Part shown: piece by piece, positions 1 to 5,693 of the stretch
Numbering within the stretch: the first letter of the stretch is position 1
How the letters are laid out: each line of letters begins with the position of its first letter
NCBI GenBank assembly: GCA_017412025.1
Contig: JAFQOY010000218.1
Coordinates: 1-7,491, forward strand
Reading direction: 5' to 3'
Length of the DNA: 7,491 nucleotides
DNA from: Clostridia bacterium
GTDB taxonomy: Bacteria > Bacillota_A > Clostridia > Christensenellales > Aristaeellaceae
Notes under the pieces: model-generated
Databases searched by the model: none
Told to the model about the DNA's origin: nothing
The model's input: the letters and a program-made list of their open reading frames with translations, nothing else
Position numbers and translations under genes: made by a program

Positions 1-6
1 TAAAAC

Positions 7-46
7 ATCATTTTCTTGTACGCTGCGCGTACGGCCAGAAAATGAT
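7..46. other. Large hairpin at the outer end of the left repeat
   Basis: The 10-bp outer stem pairs ATCATTTTCT (7-16) with AGAAAATGAT (37-46). Inside it a 6-bp stem pairs GTACGC (18-23) with GCGTAC (27-32) around a TGC loop. On the minus strand the outer stem is followed by GTTTTA, so it could act as an intrinsic terminator at the far end of the element. The right-hand repeat stops inside this hairpin because the window ends there. Confidence 0.75.
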
Positions 47-52
47 ATAGGA

Positions 53-69
53 AGCGGCTTGCAGCCGCT
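53..69. other. Small hairpin inside the left repeat
   Basis: AGCGGCT (53-59) pairs with AGCCGCT (63-69) around a TGC loop. GG (50-51) and CC (70-71) can extend the stem past a one-base bulge. The same hairpin is present in the right copy at 7452-7468. Confidence 0.7.
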
Positions 70-104
70 CCTCGCACCGCGCATGTCGCTGCTGCGGATT
101 TCAT

Positions 105-128
105 ATGAAGGGGCTGCAGCCCCTTCAT
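105..128. other. 24-bp perfect palindrome inside the left repeat
   Basis: Bases 105-128 form a perfect palindrome centred on CTGCAG, with flanking GAAGGGG and CCCCTTC arms. In RNA this would form a long, very stable hairpin. In DNA it could be a dimeric protein site or extrude as a cruciform. It is fully conserved in the right copy at 7393-7416. Confidence 0.85.
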
Positions 129-141
129 GCATCCCCAAAGC

Positions 142-167
142 TTAAAACAGACTTTATTGACAATCTG
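142..167 (-). terminator. Terminator-like hairpin at the inner edge of the left repeat
   Basis: On the minus strand CAGATT (167-162) pairs with AGTCTG (153-148), with one G-U wobble, around an 8-base loop. TTTTAA (147-142) follows. The stem is only 6 bp, so it is a weak terminator alone. It lies directly after the GC-rich hairpin at 169-190 and may supply the missing U-tract for the ddl operon. The right repeat carries the same structure at 7354-7379. Confidence 0.45.
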
Positions 168-168
168 T

Positions 169-196
169 GCCCTCCCCGTTCGGGGAGGGCATTTTT
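169..196 (+). terminator. GC-rich terminator hairpin downstream of ddl
   Basis: GCCCTCCCCG (169-178) pairs with CGGGGAGGGC (181-190) in a 10-bp stem. On the plus strand ATTTTT follows at 191-196, a proper intrinsic terminator for transcription entering from the left. For the minus-strand ddl operon the hairpin lies 25 bases past the stop codon, and an A-tract precedes it. The expected U-tract after it is missing and the repeat begins instead. It was probably the operon's original, perhaps bidirectional, terminator. Confidence 0.75.
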
Positions 197-215
197 AGTC
201 TGTGCCGCCTGTTTT

Positions 216-1424
216 TCAGCGCTTTGCGCCCTTCGCGCCGGAGGCCACCTTCTGCAGAATGGTGGAGTCAAACGCGTAAACATTGCGGTTCTTGTCCGCG
301 TGCGCAAGCAGCGCGCCCTCGACCATCTGTTCGACGAGGCTTGCAAAGTCGACGCCGCACTCCTTCCACAGATAGAAGGCCAGAGAACCCGGAATCGTGT
401 TGGGCTCGTTGACATAGAGCACGTCGTTGCCATCCAGAATGAAATCGATGCGCACGGTGCCGCGGCAGTCAAGGAGGCGGAAAATCTCCTTGGTCATCTT
501 CTGGATCCGGCCGGTCAGCTCCTCGCCAATCGGCGCAGGCACGACGCGGGAAAGGCTCTTCATGCCGCGGCTGCTCTCGCCCTTTGCGCCCGCGTTGCGC
601 AGGTATTTTTCAAAGAAATTGAGGAACTTGTCGCCGGTAGAGGGAATCGGCATCTCGCACACGGAGGCGCGCACGTCCTCACCGTATCCAAGCGCAGCGC
701 AGTTGATCTCTACCGGATTCTCAACGCCCACCTCCACGAGGATGCGGCGGTCATAGGATGCGGCCAGATCAATCGCCTTTTCCAGCTCCTCGCGATTGCC
801 CGCGCGGGATACGCCGATGGAGGAACCGAGCGCCGCCGGCTTGACAAACGCCGGATACTTGATCTTCCTTTCAATCTCCGCGATGATCGTCTCGCGTTCC
901 GTCCTGAACTGGTCGCGCGTAAACCACACGAAATCCAGCACCGGGAAACCCGCGCCGCGCAGGATCTGCTTCATCGCAATCTTATCCATGCCCACGGCGG
1001 AACCCAGCACGCCGGAGGAGGCGTACGGAATGTTCGCCATCTCAAGCAGTCCCTGCACCGTGCCGTCCTCGCCATGCAGGCCATGGAGCACCGGGATCGC
1101 GCAGTCGATATGCGCAACCGGCGCGGGCACCTTGGCAAACAGGCCTGCGCGCTGCGGCGGCCACGCCCACAGATCGCCCGCATTGGCGCTCACATCCAGG
1201 TTCACACGGGTGATTCCCTTGGCCATCGGGTTGAAATCGCGGAAGGTTTCCACGCTGAAAAGCGCGTCGCCCGTATACCACAGACCCTCGCGGGAGATGT
1301 ATACCGGCGTCACGACGTAGCCGGCCGCTTTCGCCGCTTCCATCAGCTGCAGGGCAGAGATGATCGACACGTCATGCTCGCAGCTGCGGGAACCAAAGAT
1401 CACCGCAAGATTCATCTTACTCAT
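216..1424 (-). CDS. ddl: D-alanine--D-alanine ligase (Ddl), long form
   Basis: This cytoplasmic ATP-grasp enzyme joins two D-alanines for MurF to add to the peptidoglycan precursor. Of its 402 residues, CEHDVS (15-20) holds the Glu expected to contact the first D-Ala. HGLHGEDG is at 114-121, MDK at 146-148 and KPAALGSSIGV at 195-205. Asp327, Glu340 and Asn342 (VNEPNTIPG) are the expected magnesium ligands. EKY (272-274) carries the Lys-Tyr pair typical of true D-Ala-D-Ala ligases, which argues against a D-Ala-D-Lac enzyme. It is longer than the 306-residue E. coli DdlB: the omega loop after Tyr274 is about ten residues longer and the C-terminus is extended. The start at 1424 is chosen because GAGGAG (1434-1439) lies nine bases upstream. 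A longer reading from 1472 would overlap murF and has no such site. It is last in the operon, and its ribosome site overlaps the murF stop, suggesting coupled translation. Confidence 0.93.
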   Translation of the reverse strand: MSKMNLAVIFGSRSCEHDVSIISALQLMEAAKAAGYVVTPVYISREGLWYTGDALFSVETFRDFNPMAKGITRVNLDVSANAGDLWAWPPQRAGLFAKVPAPVAHIDCAIPVLHGLHGEDGTVQGLLEMANIPYASSGVLGSAVGMDKIAMKQILRGAGFPVLDFVWFTRDQFRTERETIIAEIERKIKYPAFVKPAALGSSIGVSRAGNREELEKAIDLAASYDRRILVEVGVENPVEINCAALGYGEDVRASVCEMPIPSTGDKFLNFFEKYLRNAGAKGESSRGMKSLSRVVPAPIGEELTGRIQKMTKEIFRLLDCRGTVRIDFILDGNDVLYVNEPNTIPGSLAFYLWKECGVDFASLVEQMVEGALLAHADKNRNVYAFDSTILQKVASGAKGAKR

Positions 1425-1433
1425 ATCAGTTCG

Positions 1434-1439
1434 CTCCTC
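1434..1439 (-). promoter_or_regulatory. ddl ribosome binding site overlapping the murF stop
   Basis: GAGGAG on the minus strand shares its first bases with the murF stop codon (TGA, 1440-1438) and lies nine bases before the ATG at 1424. It fixes the ddl start and implies that ribosomes finishing murF can re-initiate on ddl. Confidence 0.8.
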
Positions 1440-2991
1440 ACTCGCTGTAATTATCCGGCAGGTCGTTTTCATAGAGCACCACGTCGCCCGCTCTCATCAT
1501 CGCGTGCAGCAGCTTCGTGCTCTCCTCCAGGCTGCCCACCACATGTATATTCTCCTGCGCAAATCCCGCAGACACGAGCCCCTCGACAATCGGCTGCGTG
1601 TGCTTCCTGCCCACCAGGAATGCAATATCCACGCTGCGCGCCATCTGCTCGCCGAATTTCCGGTTGAACTGCGCTTCCTCGCCGCCCAGCTCCACCATGC
1701 CGGGCGTCACGATGATGCGCCTGCCGGGGAAGTTTTCCAGCACCCGCAGCGCGGCCTGCGCGCCGACCGGGTTGGCGTTAAAGGCGTCGTCGATGATCGT
1801 CACGCCTGCTCCGCCGTCAAGCAGCTGCAGACGGTGTTCCACCGGCTGGCACCGCGCCACGCCCGCCGCAATTTCCTCAAGGCTCATCCCCAGCACGCGC
1901 GCCGCCGTGCAGCACAGCAGCAGGTTTGCAATGGAGTGTTCGCCAAGCAGCCTCGTCTGGCACTTCGCGCTTTCGCCCGTCTTCGTATCCGTGAGCGTGA
2001 AGCGGGTGCCCCACGGCCCGTTTTCAATCTCCGACGCCGCCATCAGATCGCCCGGCATGTATTTTTCCGAAAGCGTGCAGCGCCCATACAGCTCTTCACA
2101 GATTGCCCCGTCCCGCGCGAAAACCGCCGTGCCATTTTCAGGCAGTCCTTCGATGAGCTCATACTTCGTGTTCTTGATGCGCTCGATGGTGCCGAACGTA
2201 TCCAGATGCTGCGGCCCGACCGACGTCAGCAGGCCGATTTGCGGATGCACCAGCTCCACAAGCTCTTTGATATCGCCCACATGGCGCGCGCCCATCTCTG
2301 CGATGAACACCTGATGGCTGGGCATCAGCTGCTCGCGGATGACGCGGGTGACGCCCATCGGGGTGTTGAAGCTTGACGGCGTCGCCAGCACATTATAGCG
2401 CACGGACAGGATATCGCGCAGCAGGAACTTCGTGCTCGTCTTGCCGTAGCTGCCCGTGATGCCGATTCGGATCAGGTTCGGATTCTGCTCGAGACGGCGC
2501 TTGGCGTCATCGGCAAACTGCTGATTGATGTGCTTTTCAATCGGCTGCGCGCACACGGCGGCAAGCGCGATCAGCGCAGCTTCAAGCGCAGGCAGCAGAA
2601 AGAACAGCACGTCCGGCAGCGCCGCATGCGCCGCCAGCGCCACGCCAAATGCCGTCGCGGCGTGCATCGCAATGAGGCGCTTGACACGCTCCGTGACGAC
2701 GAAGGGCTTTTTCAGCTTTTCGCCCTTCGCCCGGCTAAACAGCAGCCCGGCCATCAGCGCGACAAGCGCCATCCGGAGCGCCGCCGGCAGATGAAGCACG
2801 CAGGCAAGCACGCCGACCGCCGCCATCGCCAGCCCGGGCAGCAGCGATTTCTTCACATTGCGCCGGACGCTGCGGAAATAGCCCGGCAGCTGATAGCTCT
2901 CCAGCTGGAAATAATGCAAAAGACGCCATCCGCTCATAACCAGACAGCAGGACAGCACCAGCGCCTCCAGTATCGTCCATATGATGATCAT
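1438..2991 (-). CDS. murF: MurF-type Mur ligase with an N-terminal membrane domain
   Basis: This is probably the ligase that adds D-Ala-D-Ala to UDP-MurNAc-tripeptide using ATP. Of 517 residues, about 1-150 form a hydrophobic region with roughly five membrane segments (near 2-22, 50-68, 70-86, 105-124 and 126-148). This replaces the soluble substrate-binding domain of classical MurF. The catalytic part is complete. It has the P-loop GITGSYGKTST (177-187), SSFNTPMGVT (206-215), AEMGA (231-235), and GPQHLDTFGT (259-268) followed by NTKYE, whose Lys is likely carbamylated. GEHSIAN is at 350-356, DDAFNANP at 401-408, and GMVELGG at 431-437. The product therefore probably works at the inner face of the membrane. 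The start ATG follows GGGAG and lies three bases after the hydrolase stop. Coupling to ddl supports a MurF role. Another amino-acid-adding Mur ligase is possible but less likely. Confidence 0.85.
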   Translation of the reverse strand: MIIIWTILEALVLSCCLVMSGWRLLHYFQLESYQLPGYFRSVRRNVKKSLLPGLAMAAVGVLACVLHLPAALRMALVALMAGLLFSRAKGEKLKKPFVVTERVKRLIAMHAATAFGVALAAHAALPDVLFFLLPALEAALIALAAVCAQPIEKHINQQFADDAKRRLEQNPNLIRIGITGSYGKTSTKFLLRDILSVRYNVLATPSSFNTPMGVTRVIREQLMPSHQVFIAEMGARHVGDIKELVELVHPQIGLLTSVGPQHLDTFGTIERIKNTKYELIEGLPENGTAVFARDGAICEELYGRCTLSEKYMPGDLMAASEIENGPWGTRFTLTDTKTGESAKCQTRLLGEHSIANLLLCCTAARVLGMSLEEIAAGVARCQPVEHRLQLLDGGAGVTIIDDAFNANPVGAQAALRVLENFPGRRIIVTPGMVELGGEEAQFNRKFGEQMARSVDIAFLVGRKHTQPIVEGLVSAGFAQENIHVVGSLEESTKLLHAMMRAGDVVLYENDLPDNYSE

Positions 2992-2994
2992 GGC

Positions 2995-3786
2995 CTATCT
3001 CCCTTCCAGCAGGAAACTGCTTACAATTCTCAAAAACCTTGCGTTCTGCTCAAGGAATGCGAAATGCCCCGCGTTTTCCTCGACGACAAGCCCCGCATCG
3101 GGGATCTTCTCCTCCATGATCCGCCCCATCCACAGCGGCGTGGCGTCATCCTGCGCGCCCCAATAAAGGAGCGTGGACGCCTTTATTCTTTCAAGCCGGT
3201 CCGTCAGGTCAAGGTTAATGACCTTGTTGAACGTCTGGCGCATCGACGGCGTCAGCACGCGGTAATCCTCCGAGCCGAATTTCTGCACCAGCGCCTCCCG
3301 TCCCTTTTCCGGCAGGCTGCCGAACAGATGCGTCTTTTCCGCCAGATTCATCGCGCCGCGCAGGCCCTTATAGAGCTTCTGCCGTCCGCTCATCTGCGCG
3401 GACGGCGGCTTGCGTATGCCGGCCGCGCCGGTCAGCACCATCCTGCCCACAAGCTCGGGATAGGTGCTCGCCAGCAGGATCGCCACGCGCGCGCCAAAGG
3501 AATGCGCCACGATATCGCACGGCGCAAGATTAAGCTTTCTGATGATCTGCACCGTCATCTCCATGTATTCCGGTACGCCCCAGGGCTTCGGCGGCTCGGG
3601 CGCGCGCCCGTTCTGCCCGTGTCCGGGGAAGTCGATCGCCGCCACGCGCATATGCCTGTCAAGCAGAGACGCGACGCTGCCCATCATCTGCGCAGAGCAT
3701 CCCCAGCCATGCAGCAGCAGGCAGGCCCGCTCGCCTTTTCCGCTGACCGTCACATCGACGCTTACCCCGCAAACCTCAAGCTGCAT
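2995..3786 (-). CDS. Alpha/beta hydrolase, coupled to murF-ddl
   Basis: A 263-residue soluble alpha/beta-hydrolase-fold protein with a complete catalytic set. HGWG (26-29) forms the oxyanion hole and DFPGHG is at 52-57. The nucleophile is Ser96 in AHSFG, where Ala replaces the first Gly of the usual GxSxG. The acid is Asp213 in GAQDDATP and the base is His241 in NAGHF. There is no signal peptide or membrane segment, so it is likely cytoplasmic. The substrate cannot be read from the sequence. The ATG at 3786 is chosen because AGGAG (3794-3798) stands seven bases before it. A longer version from 3819 would start at about the predicted transcription start and have no ribosome site. It is the first gene of the hydrolase-murF-ddl unit and ends three bases before murF, so a cell-wall role is suggested by position only. 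Confidence 0.85.
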   Translation of the reverse strand: MQLEVCGVSVDVTVSGKGERACLLLHGWGCSAQMMGSVASLLDRHMRVAAIDFPGHGQNGRAPEPPKPWGVPEYMEMTVQIIRKLNLAPCDIVAHSFGARVAILLASTYPELVGRMVLTGAAGIRKPPSAQMSGRQKLYKGLRGAMNLAEKTHLFGSLPEKGREALVQKFGSEDYRVLTPSMRQTFNKVINLDLTDRLERIKASTLLYWGAQDDATPLWMGRIMEEKIPDAGLVVEENAGHFAFLEQNARFLRIVSSFLLEGR

Positions 3787-3793
3787 GTCATCT

Positions 3794-3798
3794 CTCCT
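3794..3798 (-). promoter_or_regulatory. Ribosome binding site deciding the hydrolase start
   Basis: AGGAG on the minus strand lies seven bases before the ATG at 3786. It favours that start over the in-frame ATGs at 3819 and 3816, which lack a Shine-Dalgarno sequence. Confidence 0.75.
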
Positions 3799-3824
3799 AT
3801 CGGCATTCTTTCCCATCATTCCGG

Positions 3825-3854
3825 ATTATCACATTATACTCCATTTTTTGTCAA
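3825..3854 (-). promoter_or_regulatory. Promoter of the hydrolase-murF-ddl operon
   Basis: On the minus strand a perfect TTGACA (3854-3849) is followed after 18 bases by GATAAT (3830-3825) with an upstream TG, an extended -10. A TATAAT also occurs at 3838-3833 but is only ten bases from TTGACA, too close to pair with it. The predicted start near 3818 gives a leader of about 30 bases with the AGGAG site. The -35 region lies inside the T-rich tail of the upstream terminator. Confidence 0.65.
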
Positions 3855-3895
3855 AATAAAAGAGGGCAATGCCACCTTGTCGCCATTGTCCTCTT
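3853..3895 (-). terminator. Intrinsic terminator after rimI
   Basis: On the minus strand AAGAGGACAATG (3895-3884) pairs with CATTGCCCTCTT (3871-3860), 12 bp with one A-C mismatch, around a 12-base loop. TTTATTTT follows at 3859-3853 and just before. It closes the phosphatase-to-rimI unit, 57 bases past the rimI stop, and its U-tract merges into the next operon's promoter. Confidence 0.75.
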
Positions 3896-3952
3896 ATTCT
3901 ATGCACACCCGGCGCAAATCTTTCAGTTGGGCACGCCCGTTCAGCGGCGCAT

Positions 3953-4423
3953 TCACGCCTCTTCCCGCTGCGCATGCAGCTCCCTGAACATCAGCAGCGC
4001 ATCCTCTTTGTTGTCCTCATAGTAGCGCTTTCTGTATCCCACGTCGATAAAGCCGCAGGCGTGATACAGATTCTGCGCGGTCAGGTTGGAGCGGCGTACC
4101 TCCAGCTCCATCAGGCTCATCGAGTTTTCCCGCGCCAGATCGATCAGCGCATCCATAATCCTGCGCCCGTAACCGAGGCGGCGGAAATCCGGATGGACGG
4201 CGATGTTGCAGATATGCGCCTCGTCAAGCACAAACCACATGCCGCCGTAGGCCAGCACACGTCCCTCTCCGTCGTCCATCACCAGCCATCTGGCGACAGG
4301 GTTTTCCTTCACATCGTGCAGGATCGACTCTTCGCTCCACGGCATGGCAAAGCAGAGCGTCTCAATTTCATGAACGCCCCTTACGTCCTCCTCGCGGATC
4401 GGGCGGATAAACGCATCAGCCAT
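3953..4423 (-). CDS. rimI: RimI, ribosomal protein bS18 N-alanine acetyltransferase
   Basis: A 156-residue GNAT enzyme that transfers acetyl from acetyl-CoA to the N-terminal alanine of ribosomal protein bS18, and in some bacteria to other proteins. The acetyl-CoA loop is RRLGYGR (81-87), preceded by ICNIAVHPDF. The C-terminal half carries the RimI signature: LEVRRSN (107-113), NLYHACGF (118-125) with the likely general acid Tyr120, and RKRYYEDNKEDALLM (131-145). Length is normal for the family. The ATG at 4423 follows a strong AAGGAGG at nine bases and overlaps the end of tsaB by eight bases. The tsaE-tsaB-rimI order is the usual one in Bacillota. An intrinsic terminator follows, and tsaD, often the next gene, is not here. 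Confidence 0.93.
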   Translation of the reverse strand: MADAFIRPIREEDVRGVHEIETLCFAMPWSEESILHDVKENPVARWLVMDDGEGRVLAYGGMWFVLDEAHICNIAVHPDFRRLGYGRRIMDALIDLARENSMSLMELEVRRSNLTAQNLYHACGFIDVGYRKRYYEDNKEDALLMFRELHAQREEA

Positions 4424-5153
4424 GGGCGTTTTCCTCCTTCGCCGCCTTCGCTTCAGCCTCCCTTGCCGCGCGCTCGCGCTCGGCCTGCGGCGCGCGCAGG
4501 TACAGCGGCAGCAGCGTCATGCAGTCCTTCACCTGCGCGTCATCCTTCGCATATTCCATCGCCAGCGCGCAGGCGCTGCCCGCCCGCAGCCCCTGATGCT
4601 GCGCCGGCGCAAAATGCGCCCGGCTGCCCAGCCGCTCGCGGATCATGCCCTCAAACGCCTTCACGCCGTCGCCCATAAAGAGCGCATCCCTTCCGGTTTC
4701 CTCCACGCGGTCAAGGAAGAGCGTCAGCTTCATCGCGTCGTCCTCCGTCAGGCGCACAGGCGGCATGCCCGCCTCAAACATCGCGCCGTACACCTGCTGC
4801 GCGCGGGCGTCCAGAATCGGACAGAGCACGCCGTCAAAGCCGCTCGCATTGGCCGCCAGCGCCTCCAGCGCGTCAATGCCGATGCAGGGCTTTCCCGCTG
4901 CATGCGCCAGCGCCTTGACCGTCGATACGCCGATGCGCACGCCGGTAAAGGAACCCGGGCCGACGACCGCGCCGAACAGATCGATATCGGATATCTGCAT
5001 CTCGCACATCTCAAGCGCGCTGTCCACCATCGGCATCACGCGCTGGCTGTGCGTCCTGCCGCTGGTCAGCTGCATTTCGCATATGATCTGCCCGTCCCGC
5101 GCGATCGCAACGCCGCAGGCCTGTCCGGACGTGTCAATCATCAGGATATTCAT
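4416..5153 (-). CDS. tsaB: TsaB, tRNA t6A37 threonylcarbamoyltransferase subunit
   Basis: A 245-residue ASKHA-fold protein that acts as the scaffold partner of TsaD in the complex that places threonylcarbamoyl on A37 of ANN-reading tRNAs. Signatures are the N-terminal ILMIDTSG (3-10), GPGSFTGVRIG (65-75), CPILDARAQQVY (111-122), and the C-terminal LPLYLRAPQAER (215-226). The last 20 residues form an Ala-, Glu- and Lys-rich charged tail beyond the conserved core. The ATG at 5153 has GGAGG six bases upstream and lies inside the last 20 bases of tsaE, so translation is probably coupled. The TsaB family lacks the metal site of TsaD and is not itself the transferase. Confidence 0.95.
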   Translation of the reverse strand: MNILMIDTSGQACGVAIARDGQIICEMQLTSGRTHSQRVMPMVDSALEMCEMQISDIDLFGAVVGPGSFTGVRIGVSTVKALAHAAGKPCIGIDALEALAANASGFDGVLCPILDARAQQVYGAMFEAGMPPVRLTEDDAMKLTLFLDRVEETGRDALFMGDGVKAFEGMIRERLGSRAHFAPAQHQGLRAGSACALAMEYAKDDAQVKDCMTLLPLYLRAPQAERERAAREAEAKAAKEENAHG

Positions 5154-5640
5154 GGTTTTCCTCCGTCATCTTCACGATTTCATCGATACGCGCCTGGTCA
5201 AACGCGCCCATGGGCTCAAGCTCAATTTCGCGCGCCATGCCGTCCTGCGCATAGCGAAGGACAATATGCAGCGCATCCTGCGGCATCGCCTCCTGCGCCA
5301 TCTGCGGCCATTCGATCAGCGAAGCGCCGTCGACGGCCGGAATGTATTCGTCAAGCCCCATCTCGTAGAGCGCATCCTCGCCCTCAAGCCTGTACAGGTC
5401 AAAATGATAGAGTTTAATCTCCCTGCCCTCGTGGATATTGAGTATGGTGAACGTGGGGCTGGGCACAGGGCCGCGCACGCCCATGCCGCGGGCTGCCGCG
5501 CGCGTGAGGACGCTCTTTCCAGCGCCCATCTCTCCCTCAAGCAGCACCACATCGCCCGCGCGCAGGCATGCGCCCAGGCAGTATCCCAGGCGCTGCGTCT
5601 GTTTTTCGCTGTTGCTCAGTACCGAAACCAATGTCCTCAC
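5134..5640 (-). CDS. tsaE: TsaE, ATPase of the t6A37 tRNA-modification complex
   Basis: A 168-residue P-loop ATPase that stimulates turnover of the TsaB-TsaD complex during t6A synthesis. The Walker A motif is GEMGAGKS (36-43). Family motifs follow: VPSPTFTI (59-66), YHFDLYRL (78-85) with Asp81, GLDEY (95-99) and LIEWP (108-112). About 40 residues follow LIEWP's domain, ending in an acidic tail that overlaps tsaB by 20 bases. The start is GTG at 5640. Its length suits the family, but the ribosome site is poor. A TTG at 5631 behind AGGTGAGG would remove three residues and is a real alternative. It is separated from the YdcF gene by 49 bases that hold a possible promoter. Confidence 0.95.
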   Translation of the reverse strand: MRTLVSVLSNSEKQTQRLGYCLGACLRAGDVVLLEGEMGAGKSVLTRAAARGMGVRGPVPSPTFTILNIHEGREIKLYHFDLYRLEGEDALYEMGLDEYIPAVDGASLIEWPQMAQEAMPQDALHIVLRYAQDGMAREIELEPMGAFDQARIDEIVKMTEENHEYPDD

Positions 5641-5664
5641 CTTTATTCCGTATTCTACCGAATC

Positions 5665-5693
5665 ATTATAACAGGTCTGTCAAGCCATATCAC
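5665..5693 (-). promoter_or_regulatory. Possible internal promoter for tsaE-tsaB-rimI
   Basis: On the minus strand TATAAT (5670-5665) has GTGATA (5693-5688) 17 bases upstream, matching four of six -35 positions and overlapping the ydcF stop codon. A perfect TTGACA (5683-5678) is too close to TATAAT (7 bases), but could pair with TAGAAT (5657-5652) at a poor 20-base spacing. The 49-base gap between ydcF and tsaE, against overlaps elsewhere, supports a promoter here. Confidence 0.4.

Larger units (their letters stand above)
1..167 (-). repeat. Left copy of a hairpin-rich terminator-associated repeat
   Basis: Positions 30-167 match the reverse complement of 7354-7491 with only two differences, at 141 and 161. 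Bases 1-29 probably belong to the same element, because they complete a hairpin (7-46) whose second arm lies in the shared part. Read on the minus strand, in the direction of the ddl operon, it starts with CAGATTGTCAATAAAGTCTG and TTTTAA. It then contains a 24-bp perfect palindrome (105-128), a 7-bp hairpin (53-69) and the terminal hairpin (7-46). No open reading frame of its own is evident. It sits directly beyond the hairpin that follows ddl. It could be a miniature mobile element, a dispersed intergenic repeat or a structured RNA segment. The sequence alone does not decide which. Confidence 0.9.

Noticed and set aside
1..167. The repeat as a group IIC intron fragment
   Set aside because: Terminator-adjacent placement and a GTGCG string in the element made this tempting. 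The CAGATT junction does not fit an intron 5' end, no domain V hairpin is visible, and there is no reverse transcriptase.
1..167. A CRISPR array or tRNA/rRNA gene in the terminal regions
   Set aside because: There is only one unit per end with no regular spacers, and the hairpins do not form a cloverleaf or match rRNA helices.
1425..1472. A 16-residue N-terminal extension of Ddl from the ATG at 1472
   Set aside because: It would overlap the murF end by 35 bases, adds residues before the normal Ddl N-terminus, and lacks the ribosome site found before 1424.
105..1667. A 520-codon plus-strand open frame, opposite ddl and part of murF
   Set aside because: It lies antisense to two clearly coding genes. 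Its protein is rich in Arg, His and Ala with no recognisable domain. Long antisense frames are expected in GC-rich genes.
2530..3987. A 485-codon plus-strand open frame across murF, the hydrolase and the intergenic gap
   Set aside because: It runs antisense through two real genes, a terminator and a promoter, has low-complexity basic composition, and shows no family motifs.
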